Of a DNA stretch of 64,000 nucleotides, positions 43,242-51,088 are shown in pieces. The stretch covers positions 27,211 through 91,210 of the forward strand of contig NZ_JARXZC010000033.1 of assembly GCF_029894335.1 (NCBI RefSeq), given 5' to 3'. The notes under the pieces are model-generated. The model was not told where the DNA came from and made no database searches. It worked only from the letters and a program-made list of their open reading frames with translations. How positions within the stretch are numbered: position 1 is the stretch's first letter; every line of letters begins with the position of its first letter. A program made the position numbers and the translations under genes. This stretch comes from Kitasatospora sp. MAP5-34 (GTDB lineage: Bacteria; Actinomycetota; Actinomycetes; Streptomycetales; Streptomycetaceae).

Positions 43242-43850
43242 TCAGCCCTCGGCCGGGATCTGGTAGACATGGTCCGGGGTGACGATGGAGGTGATCGCGT
43301 TGGCGAAGAGGGTGCTCGGTTCGGAACCGGCGTGCAGGACATCGGTGTTGAGCAGGATGACCATCGTGGCGTCCTGCTCCGGCAGGTACATCGTCACGCT
43401 CTCGTAGCCGGGCAGCGAGCCGTTGTGTCCGATCCACCCGTGGGTGTTGAACAGGCCCAGGCCGTACCCGTCACCGTCGAAATCGGGCACGGTGACGAAC
43501 TTCTCCCGCTCAGCCTGGGTGGCCGGGGAGAGCAGGGTGCCGGTGGCGACGTCCTTGGCCCAGTGCTTGAGGTCGTGCAGGTCGGAGACCATCGCGCCGG
43601 CCGCCCAGCCCCAGCTCGGGTTCCAGTGGGTCGTGTCGGCGATCGCACCCGACAGCGTCTGGTTGGTGTAGCCGTGCGCGTGCGGCTTCGGGAACTCGGC
43701 GCCCTGCGGGAACAGCGTGTGGTCCAGGCGGGACGGCCCGGTGACGCGTTGGTGGATGAAGTCGGCGAGCGGCATCCTGCCGAGCTTCTCCACCAGCAGG
43801 CCCAGCAGGATGTAGCTGGTGTTGGAGTACTGGAACTGCGTAGAGCGCGA
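43242..43850 (-). pseudogene. 5'-truncated serine hydrolase (beta-lactamase family)
   Basis: Only the second half of a class C beta-lactamase-type protein remains. Family resemblance begins at TQFQYSNTSYILLGLLVEK (the YxN motif) and continues to GWIGHNGSLPGYES (the HxG motif) and a normal C terminus. The first half, with the signal peptide and the SxxK nucleophile, is missing: upstream the frame stays open but is low-complexity Pro/Arg/Cys sequence. No start with a ribosome-binding site is found at the junction. It is probably the remnant of a deletion and cannot be a working hydrolase. Confidence 0.75.
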
Positions 43851-43899
43851 GCAGGGCGGGGGCACGGCGCATGGCGGGATGTCTCTTCCAGGAGTGAGC

Positions 43900-43921
43900 T
43901 GACCTTGCACGGCCAAGGTCA
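43900..43921. promoter_or_regulatory. TGACCTTG-n6-CAAGGTCA palindrome
   Basis: A perfect inverted repeat with 8-bp arms and a 6-bp centre, about 50 bp from the break point of the truncated serine hydrolase. Such spaced palindromes are typical operators (for example of MerR- or TetR-type regulators), but no regulator gene is adjacent. It may be a stranded operator left after the deletion. Confidence 0.45.
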
Positions 43922-44077
43922 CCATCCGCCCCGGCTGCGGGCTCCGCGCCCACCGACACCCCCCCCCCGGCGAGTCCACCCGTACGGCCCCGGCAGGCGG
44001 GGCGAACCGTCGCTGAAGGGTCATCACGCCTGCCAACGGGTCCGTCCCGCATCCGGGCAGGCGGGACGCAGCCGGGA

Positions 44078-45607
44078 CTACCGGGTGGTGGCCTGCCGGC
44101 GGAGAAGCCTCTTGTCGGGTTTGCCGGCGTCGGTGAGCGGGAGTGCGGAACGGAAGGTGAGGTGGGCCGGCTCGTGGAGGGGACTCCGGCGGGTGCGGAC
44201 CAGGTTGCGGAGCTCGTCCGCGTCGAGCCGGGCGCCCGGGACGGGCACGACGACGGCGTGGATGCGTTCCACCTGGTCGGCGTCGGGGATGCCGAAGACC
44301 GCGCTCTGGCGGACCAGCGGATGGGAGTTCAGCAGGTCCTCGACCTCGGAGGTGTACACGTGGCCGCCACCGGTGTTGATCAGGTCCTTGAGCCGGTCGA
44401 CGATGTAGAGGTAGCCCTCGTCGTCCAGGTAACCGACATCACCGGTGTGCAGCCGGCCGTCCCTGAGGACGGCGGCGGTCAACTCGGGCTGCTTCCAGTA
44501 GCCCTGCATCAGGCTGTCCGAGCTGACGCAGACCTCGCCGGGCACGCCGGCGGGCACGACCCGGCCCGACTCGTCGCGGATCTCCACCTGGTACCCGGGC
44601 GCGATCCGGCCCACCGAGCGCAGTCGGTCCGGACGGCTCGGATCGTGGTCCTCGGCGTCGAGGACGCTGACGATGCCCGCCTCGTGCTGCCCGTAGAGCT
44701 GCACCAGCACCGGGCCGAAACGGCGGATCGCGTCGGTGAGCCGGGCCGGTGAGACCTGGCAGCCGCCATAGGTGATCCGGCGCACGCTGCTGGTGTCGGT
44801 GTACTCGGACTGCGGATGGTCCAGCAGTTGGTAGAGCAGCGGTGGCATCAGGAACACATCGGTGATGCGTTCCCGTTCGATCGCCGCCAGGACGGCGCCC
44901 GCGTCGAAGTCGTCCAGCAGCACCACACTGCCGCCGACCCGCAGCACCTTGTCGGTCAGCTGTCCGGCCGCGTGGGCGATGGTGGTGCAGACCAGCAGCC
45001 GCGGCGGGTGCGACGGGTCACCGGACAGGTCGGGGCCGAACGGGCGGACCTGCCCGTAGCTGATGCAGATCCCCTTGGAGTGGCCCGTGGTACCGCCGGA
45101 GTGGCGGATGGTCCGTACGTCCTGCGGCCGGGCCCGGCTCGGGAACGGGTCGGTCGGCTCGGCGGCGGCGAGTGCCAGCAGGTCCGGCCCCGCCGCGCCG
45201 GGGCCGAGCACCAGCACGGTCCCGACCGGAGCTCGCCCGGTGATCTCGGCAGCCCGGTCCGCGTGGCGGGGATCGACGATCAGCGCGTGCGTCTCGACGT
45301 CCCGGACCATGACGGCCTGCGTCTCGGCCGGCAGCTTGGTGTAGAGCTGGTTGACCCGGCAGCCGACCAGGTTGGCGGCGTACCGTGCGGCGATCGCCTC
45401 CGGCAGATTGCCGCTCAGCAGCGTGACCGTGTGGTGGCGGTCGATGCCCCGGGCGCGCATCGCCCGGGCCAGACGGTGGGTAAGGTCGCGGAGTTGTCCG
45501 GCGGTGGTGGGTCGTCCCTGGTGGACCAGCGCCTCGCGGTCGGGGGCGTCCCCCAACACGTCCAGGATCCGGGTGACTTCGGTGCGGAAAGGCGGAGTGA
45601 CTGGCAT
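44078..45607 (-). CDS. ANL-family acyl/aryl ligase (AMP-binding)
   Basis: A 509-residue adenylate-forming ligase. The P-loop is IRHSGGTTGHSKGI near residue 165, YGQHEAGIVS near 300 is the A5 region, LHTGDVGYLDDEGYL near 390 the A7/hinge region, and the catalytic Lys lies in TDAGKPDKRLL near 498. Length and motifs fit an acyl-CoA or aryl-CoA ligase rather than an NRPS domain. It is the third gene of an operon with an acyl-CoA dehydrogenase (23 bp upstream) and a DapD-like gene. It would activate a carboxylic acid for the dehydrogenase or for transfer to another acceptor. The substrate is unknown. Confidence 0.87.
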   Translation of the reverse strand: MPVTPPFRTEVTRILDVLGDAPDREALVHQGRPTTAGQLRDLTHRLARAMRARGIDRHHTVTLLSGNLPEAIAARYAANLVGCRVNQLYTKLPAETQAVMVRDVETHALIVDPRHADRAAEITGRAPVGTVLVLGPGAAGPDLLALAAAEPTDPFPSRARPQDVRTIRHSGGTTGHSKGICISYGQVRPFGPDLSGDPSHPPRLLVCTTIAHAAGQLTDKVLRVGGSVVLLDDFDAGAVLAAIERERITDVFLMPPLLYQLLDHPQSEYTDTSSVRRITYGGCQVSPARLTDAIRRFGPVLVQLYGQHEAGIVSVLDAEDHDPSRPDRLRSVGRIAPGYQVEIRDESGRVVPAGVPGEVCVSSDSLMQGYWKQPELTAAVLRDGRLHTGDVGYLDDEGYLYIVDRLKDLINTGGGHVYTSEVEDLLNSHPLVRQSAVFGIPDADQVERIHAVVVPVPGARLDADELRNLVRTRRSPLHEPAHLTFRSALPLTDAGKPDKRLLRRQATTR

Positions 45608-45629
45608 CTGCGGTTCCTTGCGCCTCGGT

Positions 45630-46838
45630 TCAGTGGTGGGCGAGCAGCTGGACGTTCTCGGCCTGCTGCCCCTCGGTCAGCAGGGAGTGGGCCAGCACGC
45701 TGTAGAGCGTGTCGTTGGGCCCGTCGGCGATGCGCAGGCCACGGATGTCGCGCAGGCGCTTCTCCATCGGGGTCTGCCTGGTGTAGCCCTCGCTGCCGTG
45801 CAGTTGCAGCGCGAGGTCGACGGCACGGTAGGCCGCGTCGGTGGCCAGGGCCTTGGCGGCGGAGCAGCCGGCGACGTCGGTCTCACCCTGGTCGATCCGC
45901 TCCAGCAGCGCGAAGCACCAGGCGGTGGCGGCCTCGACCTCGGCGGCGGCGGCGCCCAGGCGGGCGGCGACGGAGGGGATGCCGGCCAGCGGCATCCGGC
46001 CGACGGTACGGGCTCGGGTGCGAGCGGCGGACTCCTGGATCGCCGCTGCGGCGGCGCCCAGGCAGACCAGGGACATCATCAACCGCCAGGCGGAGAAGTG
46101 CGCGTCGAAGATCCGCCGGCCGTCTCCGGGTGCACCGAGCAGGAAGTCCTTGTCCAGCCGGGTGTCGACGAAGTGCAGGTAGCCGAAGCTCCATCCGCGC
46201 ATGCCCAGCGGCTCGGTGGTCTCGGTGAGCACGCCGGCGGCGTCCATCGGAACCCAGACTGCGGACAGCGGCACGGCCCGCAGGTCGACCCGGCCGACCT
46301 CCTGACGGTCGATCATCTTACAGAAGACGACGAAGCCGTAGGCTTCCTCGACCCGGCTGAGCAGGCCCTTGGACCCGGACAGCGTGAAGTGGTCGCCGTG
46401 GTCGACCAGGACGGTGCGAAAGCCCTGCAGGTCCGAGCCCGAGTGCGGCTCGCTGGCTGCGATGCCCACCAACTTCCCTGCCGAGACGACCTGTTCACGG
46501 GTGTGCCGGACGAGCGCGGGCGAACCGTGGCGCAGCGGCATCGCGGCGTGTCCGGTACTGAAGATCTCCCGGGCGTCGCAATCCCGTTGCCCGGCAAGGA
46601 ACATGGCCAGACCCTGGGCCACCCGTCCGGTCACACCCGGCTCGCCGGGGGACGCGACGTCGATGCCGGTGAGCCCGGCGGCGGCGGCCTGTGCCCGCAG
46701 GGCGAGCCAGTCGGGCCGGGCGTCGCTCTCACAGACCGGCGTGGGCAGGTGGCGGTCCAGAAATTCCGTCAACTGGGCTTTGAGATCCCCGAGTTCGGGG
46801 TGACGGACCAGAAGAGGGTGGATGCCGGTGACAGGCAT
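45630..46838 (-). CDS. Acyl-CoA dehydrogenase-like flavoprotein
   Basis: A 402-residue acyl-CoA dehydrogenase family protein. Conserved features are VGIAASEPHSGSD near residue 125 (FAD-binding region), LGMRGWSFG near 212 and the C-terminal LQLHGSEGYTRQTPMEKRLRDIRGL near 345. The position usually holding the catalytic Glu could not be confirmed by eye. Between a ligase and a DapD-like acyltransferase it probably dehydrogenates or hydroxylates a CoA- or carrier-bound acid. Relatives in natural-product clusters do both. It is 57 bp after the DapD-like gene. Confidence 0.85.
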   Translation of the reverse strand: MPVTGIHPLLVRHPELGDLKAQLTEFLDRHLPTPVCESDARPDWLALRAQAAAAGLTGIDVASPGEPGVTGRVAQGLAMFLAGQRDCDAREIFSTGHAAMPLRHGSPALVRHTREQVVSAGKLVGIAASEPHSGSDLQGFRTVLVDHGDHFTLSGSKGLLSRVEEAYGFVVFCKMIDRQEVGRVDLRAVPLSAVWVPMDAAGVLTETTEPLGMRGWSFGYLHFVDTRLDKDFLLGAPGDGRRIFDAHFSAWRLMMSLVCLGAAAAAIQESAARTRARTVGRMPLAGIPSVAARLGAAAAEVEAATAWCFALLERIDQGETDVAGCSAAKALATDAAYRAVDLALQLHGSEGYTRQTPMEKRLRDIRGLRIADGPNDTLYSVLAHSLLTEGQQAENVQLLAHH

Positions 46839-46895
46839 GGGTGAGGATTCCTTGGGAGTCGTAGAAGGGGACGGCGTGACGGGCGGCGCCCGGGG

Positions 46896-47741
46896 TCAGA
46901 GGATGACCGGCGGCTGAGTACGCACGGCGTCGTTGAGCTTGGCCTTGTCGTGCCGCTCGCCCTTCTTGAGGTGCTTGATCACCAGCAGACAGGGCAGGCC
47001 GTACGTGCCGCCGGCGAACTCACGCGGACGGCTCGCGGGAACGGCGACCGTCCACGGCGGCACCTCGCCACGGCCGAGCTCCTCGCCGGTGGCCGCGTCG
47101 ATCACGGGAATCGTGTCGGTCAGCAGGGCCCCCGCACCCACCAGTGCGCCCTCGCCGACCCGGGCCCCGCTGTAGATCATCGAACGGGCACCGATGAACG
47201 CGTCATCCCCGATCACCACCGGCTTGGCCATGGGGGGCTCGATCATGCCGCCCAGCCCGACCCCACCGGACAGGTGGACGTTCCGGCCGATCTGGGCGCA
47301 CGAGCCGATGCCGACCCAGGAGTCCACCAGGGTGCCCTCACCGACGTACGAGCCGATACCGATATGACTCGGCATCACCACGACGCCGGGCTCCTGGTAG
47401 CTGCCCCGGCGGATCACCGCGCCCGGCGACACCTGGACGCCGGACCCGGCGATCCCGGTCTTCAGCGGGATCTTGTCGGCGGTCTGGAAGGGCCCGAACT
47501 GCGAAGTCTGCGGCGCGGCCTGCTTGTAGAGCAGGAGGATCGCGTTCTTCAGCCAGTCGTGCACCACGACCCCGCCGTCCAGCGGCTCGGCCACCCGCGC
47601 GCGACCGGTGTCCAGCAGGTCGATCGCCACGTCGACAGCCGCCACCGCCTCAGCGGACTGCAGCGAGACCTCGTCCCGCCGCTCCCAGAGGTCCTCGAGC
47701 TCGCTGCGCAAGCTCGCCACATCGACACCACGATTCCGCAT
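46896..47741 (-). CDS. dapD: DapD-like tetrahydrodipicolinate N-succinyltransferase
   Basis: A 281-residue protein with the N-terminal helical domain (LRSELEDLWERRDEV), a DapD-typical VVHDWLKNAILL segment near residue 61, and a left-handed beta-helix of hexapeptide repeats (GIGSYVGEGTLVDSWVGIGS onward). It resembles the enterobacterial DapD type, which N-succinylates tetrahydrodipicolinate for lysine/diaminopimelate synthesis. The gene is not with lysine genes but heads an operon with an acyl-CoA dehydrogenase and a ligase. DapD homologues are known in special metabolism (tabtoxin), so a dedicated role is possible. The start could also be 15 bp earlier. Confidence 0.85.
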   Translation of the reverse strand: MRNRGVDVASLRSELEDLWERRDEVSLQSAEAVAAVDVAIDLLDTGRARVAEPLDGGVVVHDWLKNAILLLYKQAAPQTSQFGPFQTADKIPLKTGIAGSGVQVSPGAVIRRGSYQEPGVVVMPSHIGIGSYVGEGTLVDSWVGIGSCAQIGRNVHLSGGVGLGGMIEPPMAKPVVIGDDAFIGARSMIYSGARVGEGALVGAGALLTDTIPVIDAATGEELGRGEVPPWTVAVPASRPREFAGGTYGLPCLLVIKHLKKGERHDKAKLNDAVRTQPPVIL

Positions 47742-47901
47742 CGCACACCCACACATTCCAGATCTGATGGACGGCCCTTCCGGCGAACGCCGGAGCCGGT
47801 GGCCGGACGGCTCGCACGCACTGCCCCCATGTGCGGTCCCCGGCTGTCGTGCGACGCCCCAATGACTCCCCCGGGGCGTCCGCACGAGAACGGCACGGCG
47901 A

Positions 47902-47917
47902 GTTACCCATTGGTAAC
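47902..47917. promoter_or_regulatory. GTTACC-CATT-GGTAAC palindrome
   Basis: A perfect 16-bp inverted repeat (6-bp arms, 4-bp centre) in the divergent region upstream of the DapD-like operon, a likely operator. No regulator gene adjoins it in this window. Confidence 0.5.
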
Positions 47918-47922
47918 GGCGC

Positions 47923-47939
47923 GCCAGGAACAGCCTGGC
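47923..47939. promoter_or_regulatory. GCCAGG-n5-CCTGGC inverted repeat
   Basis: A second perfect inverted repeat only 5 bp from the GTTACC palindrome. Two adjacent palindromes on about the same face of the helix suggest cooperative binding by dimers, though a small RNA hairpin is also possible. Confidence 0.4.
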
Positions 47940-47988
47940 ATACCTGTGATTCCTAGATCAAATCGGACTTCTGGCACGGATGTTAAGG

Positions 47989-48016
47989 TTGAAAAGTAAA
48001 TTTTTGCCCCTATCAA
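47989..48016 (+). promoter_or_regulatory. Putative promoter of the secreted-protein genes
   Basis: TTGAAA and TATCAA separated by 16 bp in an AT-rich stretch form a good vegetative-type promoter pointing to the secreted protein gene, with a leader of about 280 bases. Confidence 0.45.
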
Positions 48017-48299
48017 AGGGATTCTTATCCACTCAGCGCGACGGCGCGTCAAGGGCACAATCGATCCCGCCCCCGGCCGCGCCGCGCAGTGAGAAGGACG
48101 AGACCCAGCAACGGCCGGCCACCGGTAGCGCCGACGGCTGCGTCTTCCGCCGCCACGGACCTTGCCGGCCGCGCGACCTCCGCTGTCCGATCGCCCAGTC
48201 ACGGGCGCTTCGCGATGTGCCGCACACCGGTAGCCCCCGTGCCCGGGCCGGGAGTTCAATCGGGTCCGACCTCGATCAGCCCGACACTGAGGATGCGGC

Positions 48300-49406
48300 A
48301 TGAATCTCCACACATCGACGAAGCAGACAGCGGACGCCCCGTCCCGGCGGCGTGTCGCCGCAGGGAAGGCGCTGGCCATCGGCGCCCTCCTGGTCCTGGC
48401 GGCGCCGGGCGCCGCGTACGCCAACACCGTGAGCGTCACGGTGCAGACCCCTGGGGCCACCCTCGGCCCCACCGCCATCGACTCCTCGGTCTCGGCCGGC
48501 GCCCACTGCACCAGCGGGCTCGTCTCCGGCGGCGGGATCGACCAGGCCGTCGGGACGGGTACGGGGGTGAACGGCAACCACGTGCTGGGCACCGAGCCCA
48601 GCTCCGACGGCAGCACCGAGTACACCGGCACGACCGGGGTCGTCGGCACCGACGTGGCGTACTGGATCGCGAAGGGCGGCAGCGGAGGCCAGCTCAACTC
48701 CTCGTTCTCCACCACCCCTTACGCGATGTGCCTGACCAGCAACCTGATCAACCACACCCAGGTCGTGATGAACAAGGCCAACACGCCCACCACCGCGACG
48801 ACGGTGGGCCTGGTGACGGCGACCTGCCCGGCCAACACCGCCCTGCTCGGCGGCGGCGCCCTCGTCACACCGGGCAACACCGGCAACTTCAAGGCGATCG
48901 CCGGCTTCCCCACCTTCAACAACTCCGCCCACGACTTCGGCCAGAAAGCCGCTGCGGATGGTGAGACCAACCCCGACTCCTGGACCGCCGTGGGCTGGGA
49001 CAACAGCACCAACGCCGCCAACGAGACCTACGCCTACGCGATCTGCAGCGGCAGCGGCATCAACGTCAGCGGCGTCACCGTGAAGGTCCGGTTCAGCGAG
49101 GCGAGCGGCCCGAACACCGGGAGCACCGGCCAGAACACCACCGTCAGCTGCGGCAGCGGGGACGGGAACCTGGTCAGCGGGGGCGCCGCCGTCAGCGGGG
49201 GCGGTGTGACCACCACCGACTTCACCGGACCGGGCTCGGCCGGCGACCACCTCAACGGGAGCTTCCCCAGCGACTCCAGCGGCAATCCCGTCAGCAACGG
49301 GACCACCACGGCGGCCTCCTGGACGGCTTACACGCACACCGGCGGGACGGGCTCGACGACCACCCACTCCGATGTCTGGGCGCTCTGCGCCAACGACGGC
49401 GTCTGA
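48300..49406 (+). CDS. Secreted protein with triple Cys/Gly-rich repeat (copy 1)
   Basis: A 368-residue secreted protein: RRR followed by a hydrophobic stretch and AYA gives a Sec signal peptide cleaved near residue 41. The mature part has three repeats built around a Cys followed by a Gly triplet or doublet: CTSGLVSGGG, CPANTALLGGGA and CGSGDGNLVSGGA. Each repeat ends with a W/Y-containing strand and a Cys (YAMCL, YAICS, WALCA), so three disulphide-linked beta domains are likely. No enzyme motif is seen. It is a close paralogue of the next gene (DFGQKAAADGETNPDSWTAVG is shared). It may be a cell-surface or matrix protein. Confidence 0.85.
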   Translation: MNLHTSTKQTADAPSRRRVAAGKALAIGALLVLAAPGAAYANTVSVTVQTPGATLGPTAIDSSVSAGAHCTSGLVSGGGIDQAVGTGTGVNGNHVLGTEPSSDGSTEYTGTTGVVGTDVAYWIAKGGSGGQLNSSFSTTPYAMCLTSNLINHTQVVMNKANTPTTATTVGLVTATCPANTALLGGGALVTPGNTGNFKAIAGFPTFNNSAHDFGQKAAADGETNPDSWTAVGWDNSTNAANETYAYAICSGSGINVSGVTVKVRFSEASGPNTGSTGQNTTVSCGSGDGNLVSGGAAVSGGGVTTTDFTGPGSAGDHLNGSFPSDSSGNPVSNGTTTAASWTAYTHTGGTGSTTTHSDVWALCANDGV

Positions 49407-49446
49407 GCCCGCCCCACCCACCGATCCATCAGAAAGGCAGCAGTCG

Positions 49447-50568
49447 ATGACGAAGAGGTTCCTTCGGGCCGCCACCCTGGGGAAGGTGCTCGTCCCGGGC
49501 GCCCTGCTCGTCCTGGCAGTGCCGTCACTCGCGTACGCCAACACCGCGACCGTCACCGTCACGTCCCCCGGACCCACGATGGGCCCCGCAACCCCGTTCA
49601 CCGGTGTCTCGTCCCACGCGGACTGCGCGCACGGTCTCGTCTCCGGCGGCGGGGTCGACCAGGCCACCGGCGACGAGCGGTCCGGGAACGGCAACCACGT
49701 GATGGGCATCGCGCCCAGCGCGGACGGCGTCACCGAGTTCACCGACTCCCCCGGGGTCGTCGGACAGGACGTCACGCACTGGCTCGCGTTCGGCGGGAGC
49801 GGCAGCAATTCCAACACCGTCTTCTCCACCACGCCCTACGCCATTTGTCTCTCCAGCCACCGGATCAGGCACACCCAGGTCGTCATGAACAAGATCACCG
49901 GCCCCTCCGCCTCGCTGTCGGCGAAGCTCGTCGTGGCCACCTGCCCGGAGGGCACGCTCCTGATCGGCGGCGGCGCCCGCACCACCCCCGCCAGCGTCGG
50001 CAGCCTCAAGCCGATCGCCAGCTACCCCACCTTCGACGACGCCGCCCACGACTTCGGCCAGAAGGCCGCCGCCGACGGTGAGACCAACCCCGACTCCTGG
50101 ACCGCCGTCGGCGGCATCGGCGGCGGACGCAACAGCGGCAACACCACCTACGCCTACGCGATCTGCACCGGAGACGACGTCAACGTCGAGGGCCTCACCA
50201 CGAAGGTCAGCTTCAGCGAGGCGAGCGGCCCGACGACGGCCGGCACGCACCAGACGGCCACGGCCGGCTGCGACTCCCCTGCCGAGGACCGCCGCCACGG
50301 GAACGGGCGCGACGCCTGGCAACTGGTCAGCGGAGGCGCCGCCGCCAGCGGAGGCAACGTGACGACGACCGACTTCACCAAGGCCGGGTCCGGCGGAACC
50401 CACCTCACCGGCAGCTTCCCCAGCGACACCGCCGGCATACCGCTCGCTGACGGAACCACCGCGCCCGCCTCCTGGACGGCCTCCATCCACGCCGGGGGGT
50501 CCCCCTCCCCGAACACCTACACCGACGTCTGGGCCCTCTGCCTGAACACCCGTCACGGGAACGGCTAG
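49447..50568 (+). CDS. Secreted protein with triple Cys/Gly-rich repeat (copy 2)
   Basis: A 373-residue paralogue of the preceding protein, 40 bp downstream in the same direction. The signal peptide ends in LAYA near residue 32. The three repeats are CAHGLVSGGG, CPEGTLLIGGGA and, in the third, a Cys followed after an insert (PAEDRRHGNGRDAWQ) by LVSGGA. A long identical stretch around TNPDSWTAVG shows recent duplication or gene conversion. The motif RHGNG occurs in the insert and again at the C terminus. A very strong hairpin follows the stop. The function is unknown; AAAGG precedes the chosen ATG. Confidence 0.85.
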   Translation: MTKRFLRAATLGKVLVPGALLVLAVPSLAYANTATVTVTSPGPTMGPATPFTGVSSHADCAHGLVSGGGVDQATGDERSGNGNHVMGIAPSADGVTEFTDSPGVVGQDVTHWLAFGGSGSNSNTVFSTTPYAICLSSHRIRHTQVVMNKITGPSASLSAKLVVATCPEGTLLIGGGARTTPASVGSLKPIASYPTFDDAAHDFGQKAAADGETNPDSWTAVGGIGGGRNSGNTTYAYAICTGDDVNVEGLTTKVSFSEASGPTTAGTHQTATAGCDSPAEDRRHGNGRDAWQLVSGGAAASGGNVTTTDFTKAGSGGTHLTGSFPSDTAGIPLADGTTAPASWTASIHAGGSPSPNTYTDVWALCLNTRHGNG

Positions 50569-50583
50569 CGCTAGTCACAACTA

Positions 50584-50639
50584 CGCCGCTTCCCGTGCCG
50601 TGCTGGTGATCCGAACCATCACGGCACGGGGAAGCGGCG
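50584..50639 (+). terminator. Strong hairpin terminator after the secreted-protein pair
   Basis: Two arms of about 19 bp (50,584-50,602 and 50,620-50,639) pair with only one bulged G, and the loop region adds a further TGGT/ACCA pairing. It begins 16 bp after the stop. No U-tract follows, which is usual for high-GC actinomycetes. It could stop transcription from both sides. Confidence 0.75.
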
Positions 50640-51088
50640 CTTCAGACCCCGGCCCCACCTCCCGCGCGCTGCCGGGTCTCGAAGTCGACCGGCATCAGGC
50701 CGAGTTGCCGGGTGCAGCCCTCGGCCCGTCGCACACCGAGTCATCGCATCCGACCTCTTCTCGGCCCTGTCACCGACACGGCTGGTGCCGGCCTGGGGCA
50801 GCGCGGTCGCGCCCACGGCCTCGAAGGACGACATCTGGACCGCCACCGTGGGGGTGACGCTGCCGTAGCGCCCGGGCCACCAGAACCTGGCAGATGCGAC
50901 ACTCGACAAGCCTTCGGCCCATGCACACCACACGCGCCAAGCGCAGAAACGCCTGGTCGGCCACGGCATCCTCCGCCGAGACCGACCAGGTTTGCTCATC
51001 CAGCCCCGCCCGCAGCCAGGAGCGGGGGCCTGCGACCAACCGGCCTCCGCCCGGGCCCGGTGGCCTGGCGACGTATCAGGGCTTCGTA
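50640..51088. other. Gap with unassigned sequence beside the redox operon
   Basis: Beyond the GH1 tail at 50.65-50.74 kb, a minus-strand frame at 50,770-51,039 (89 codons, containing WSVSAEDAVADQAFLRLARVV) has protein-like composition in its middle. It lacks a ribosome-binding site and I recognise no family, so it may be a gene fragment. Two near-identical TATCAGGGCTTCG copies sit just after the stop of the acetoacetate-decarboxylase-like gene. Confidence 0.4.
50642..50737 (-). pseudogene. Decayed beta-glucosidase (GH1) C-terminal tail A
   Basis: On the minus strand the frame reads VRRAEGCTRQLGLMPVDFET to a stop. This matches the end of GH1 beta-glucosidases (normally WAEGYSKRFGLVHVDYETQ) with several substitutions and a changed end. 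Only about 30 codons survive. Two better preserved copies lie at 57.7 and 60.7 kb. Confidence 0.55.

Larger units (their letters stand above)
47742..48299. other. AT-richer divergent regulatory region
   Basis: No gene is supported. The region between the DapD-like gene and the first secreted protein holds two inverted repeats (47,902-47,917 and 47,923-47,939) and a markedly AT-rich stretch near 47,940-48,035 containing a probable promoter. Farther on, 48,080-48,300 is ordinary GC-rich sequence up to the next ribosome-binding site. Local composition is the least GC-rich of the window. Confidence 0.6.

Noticed and set aside
48089..48964. 291-codon plus-strand frame overlapping the first secreted protein
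   Set aside because: Frame-shifted reading of the secreted protein gene; the translation is Arg/His-rich and lacks the signal peptide and repeats.
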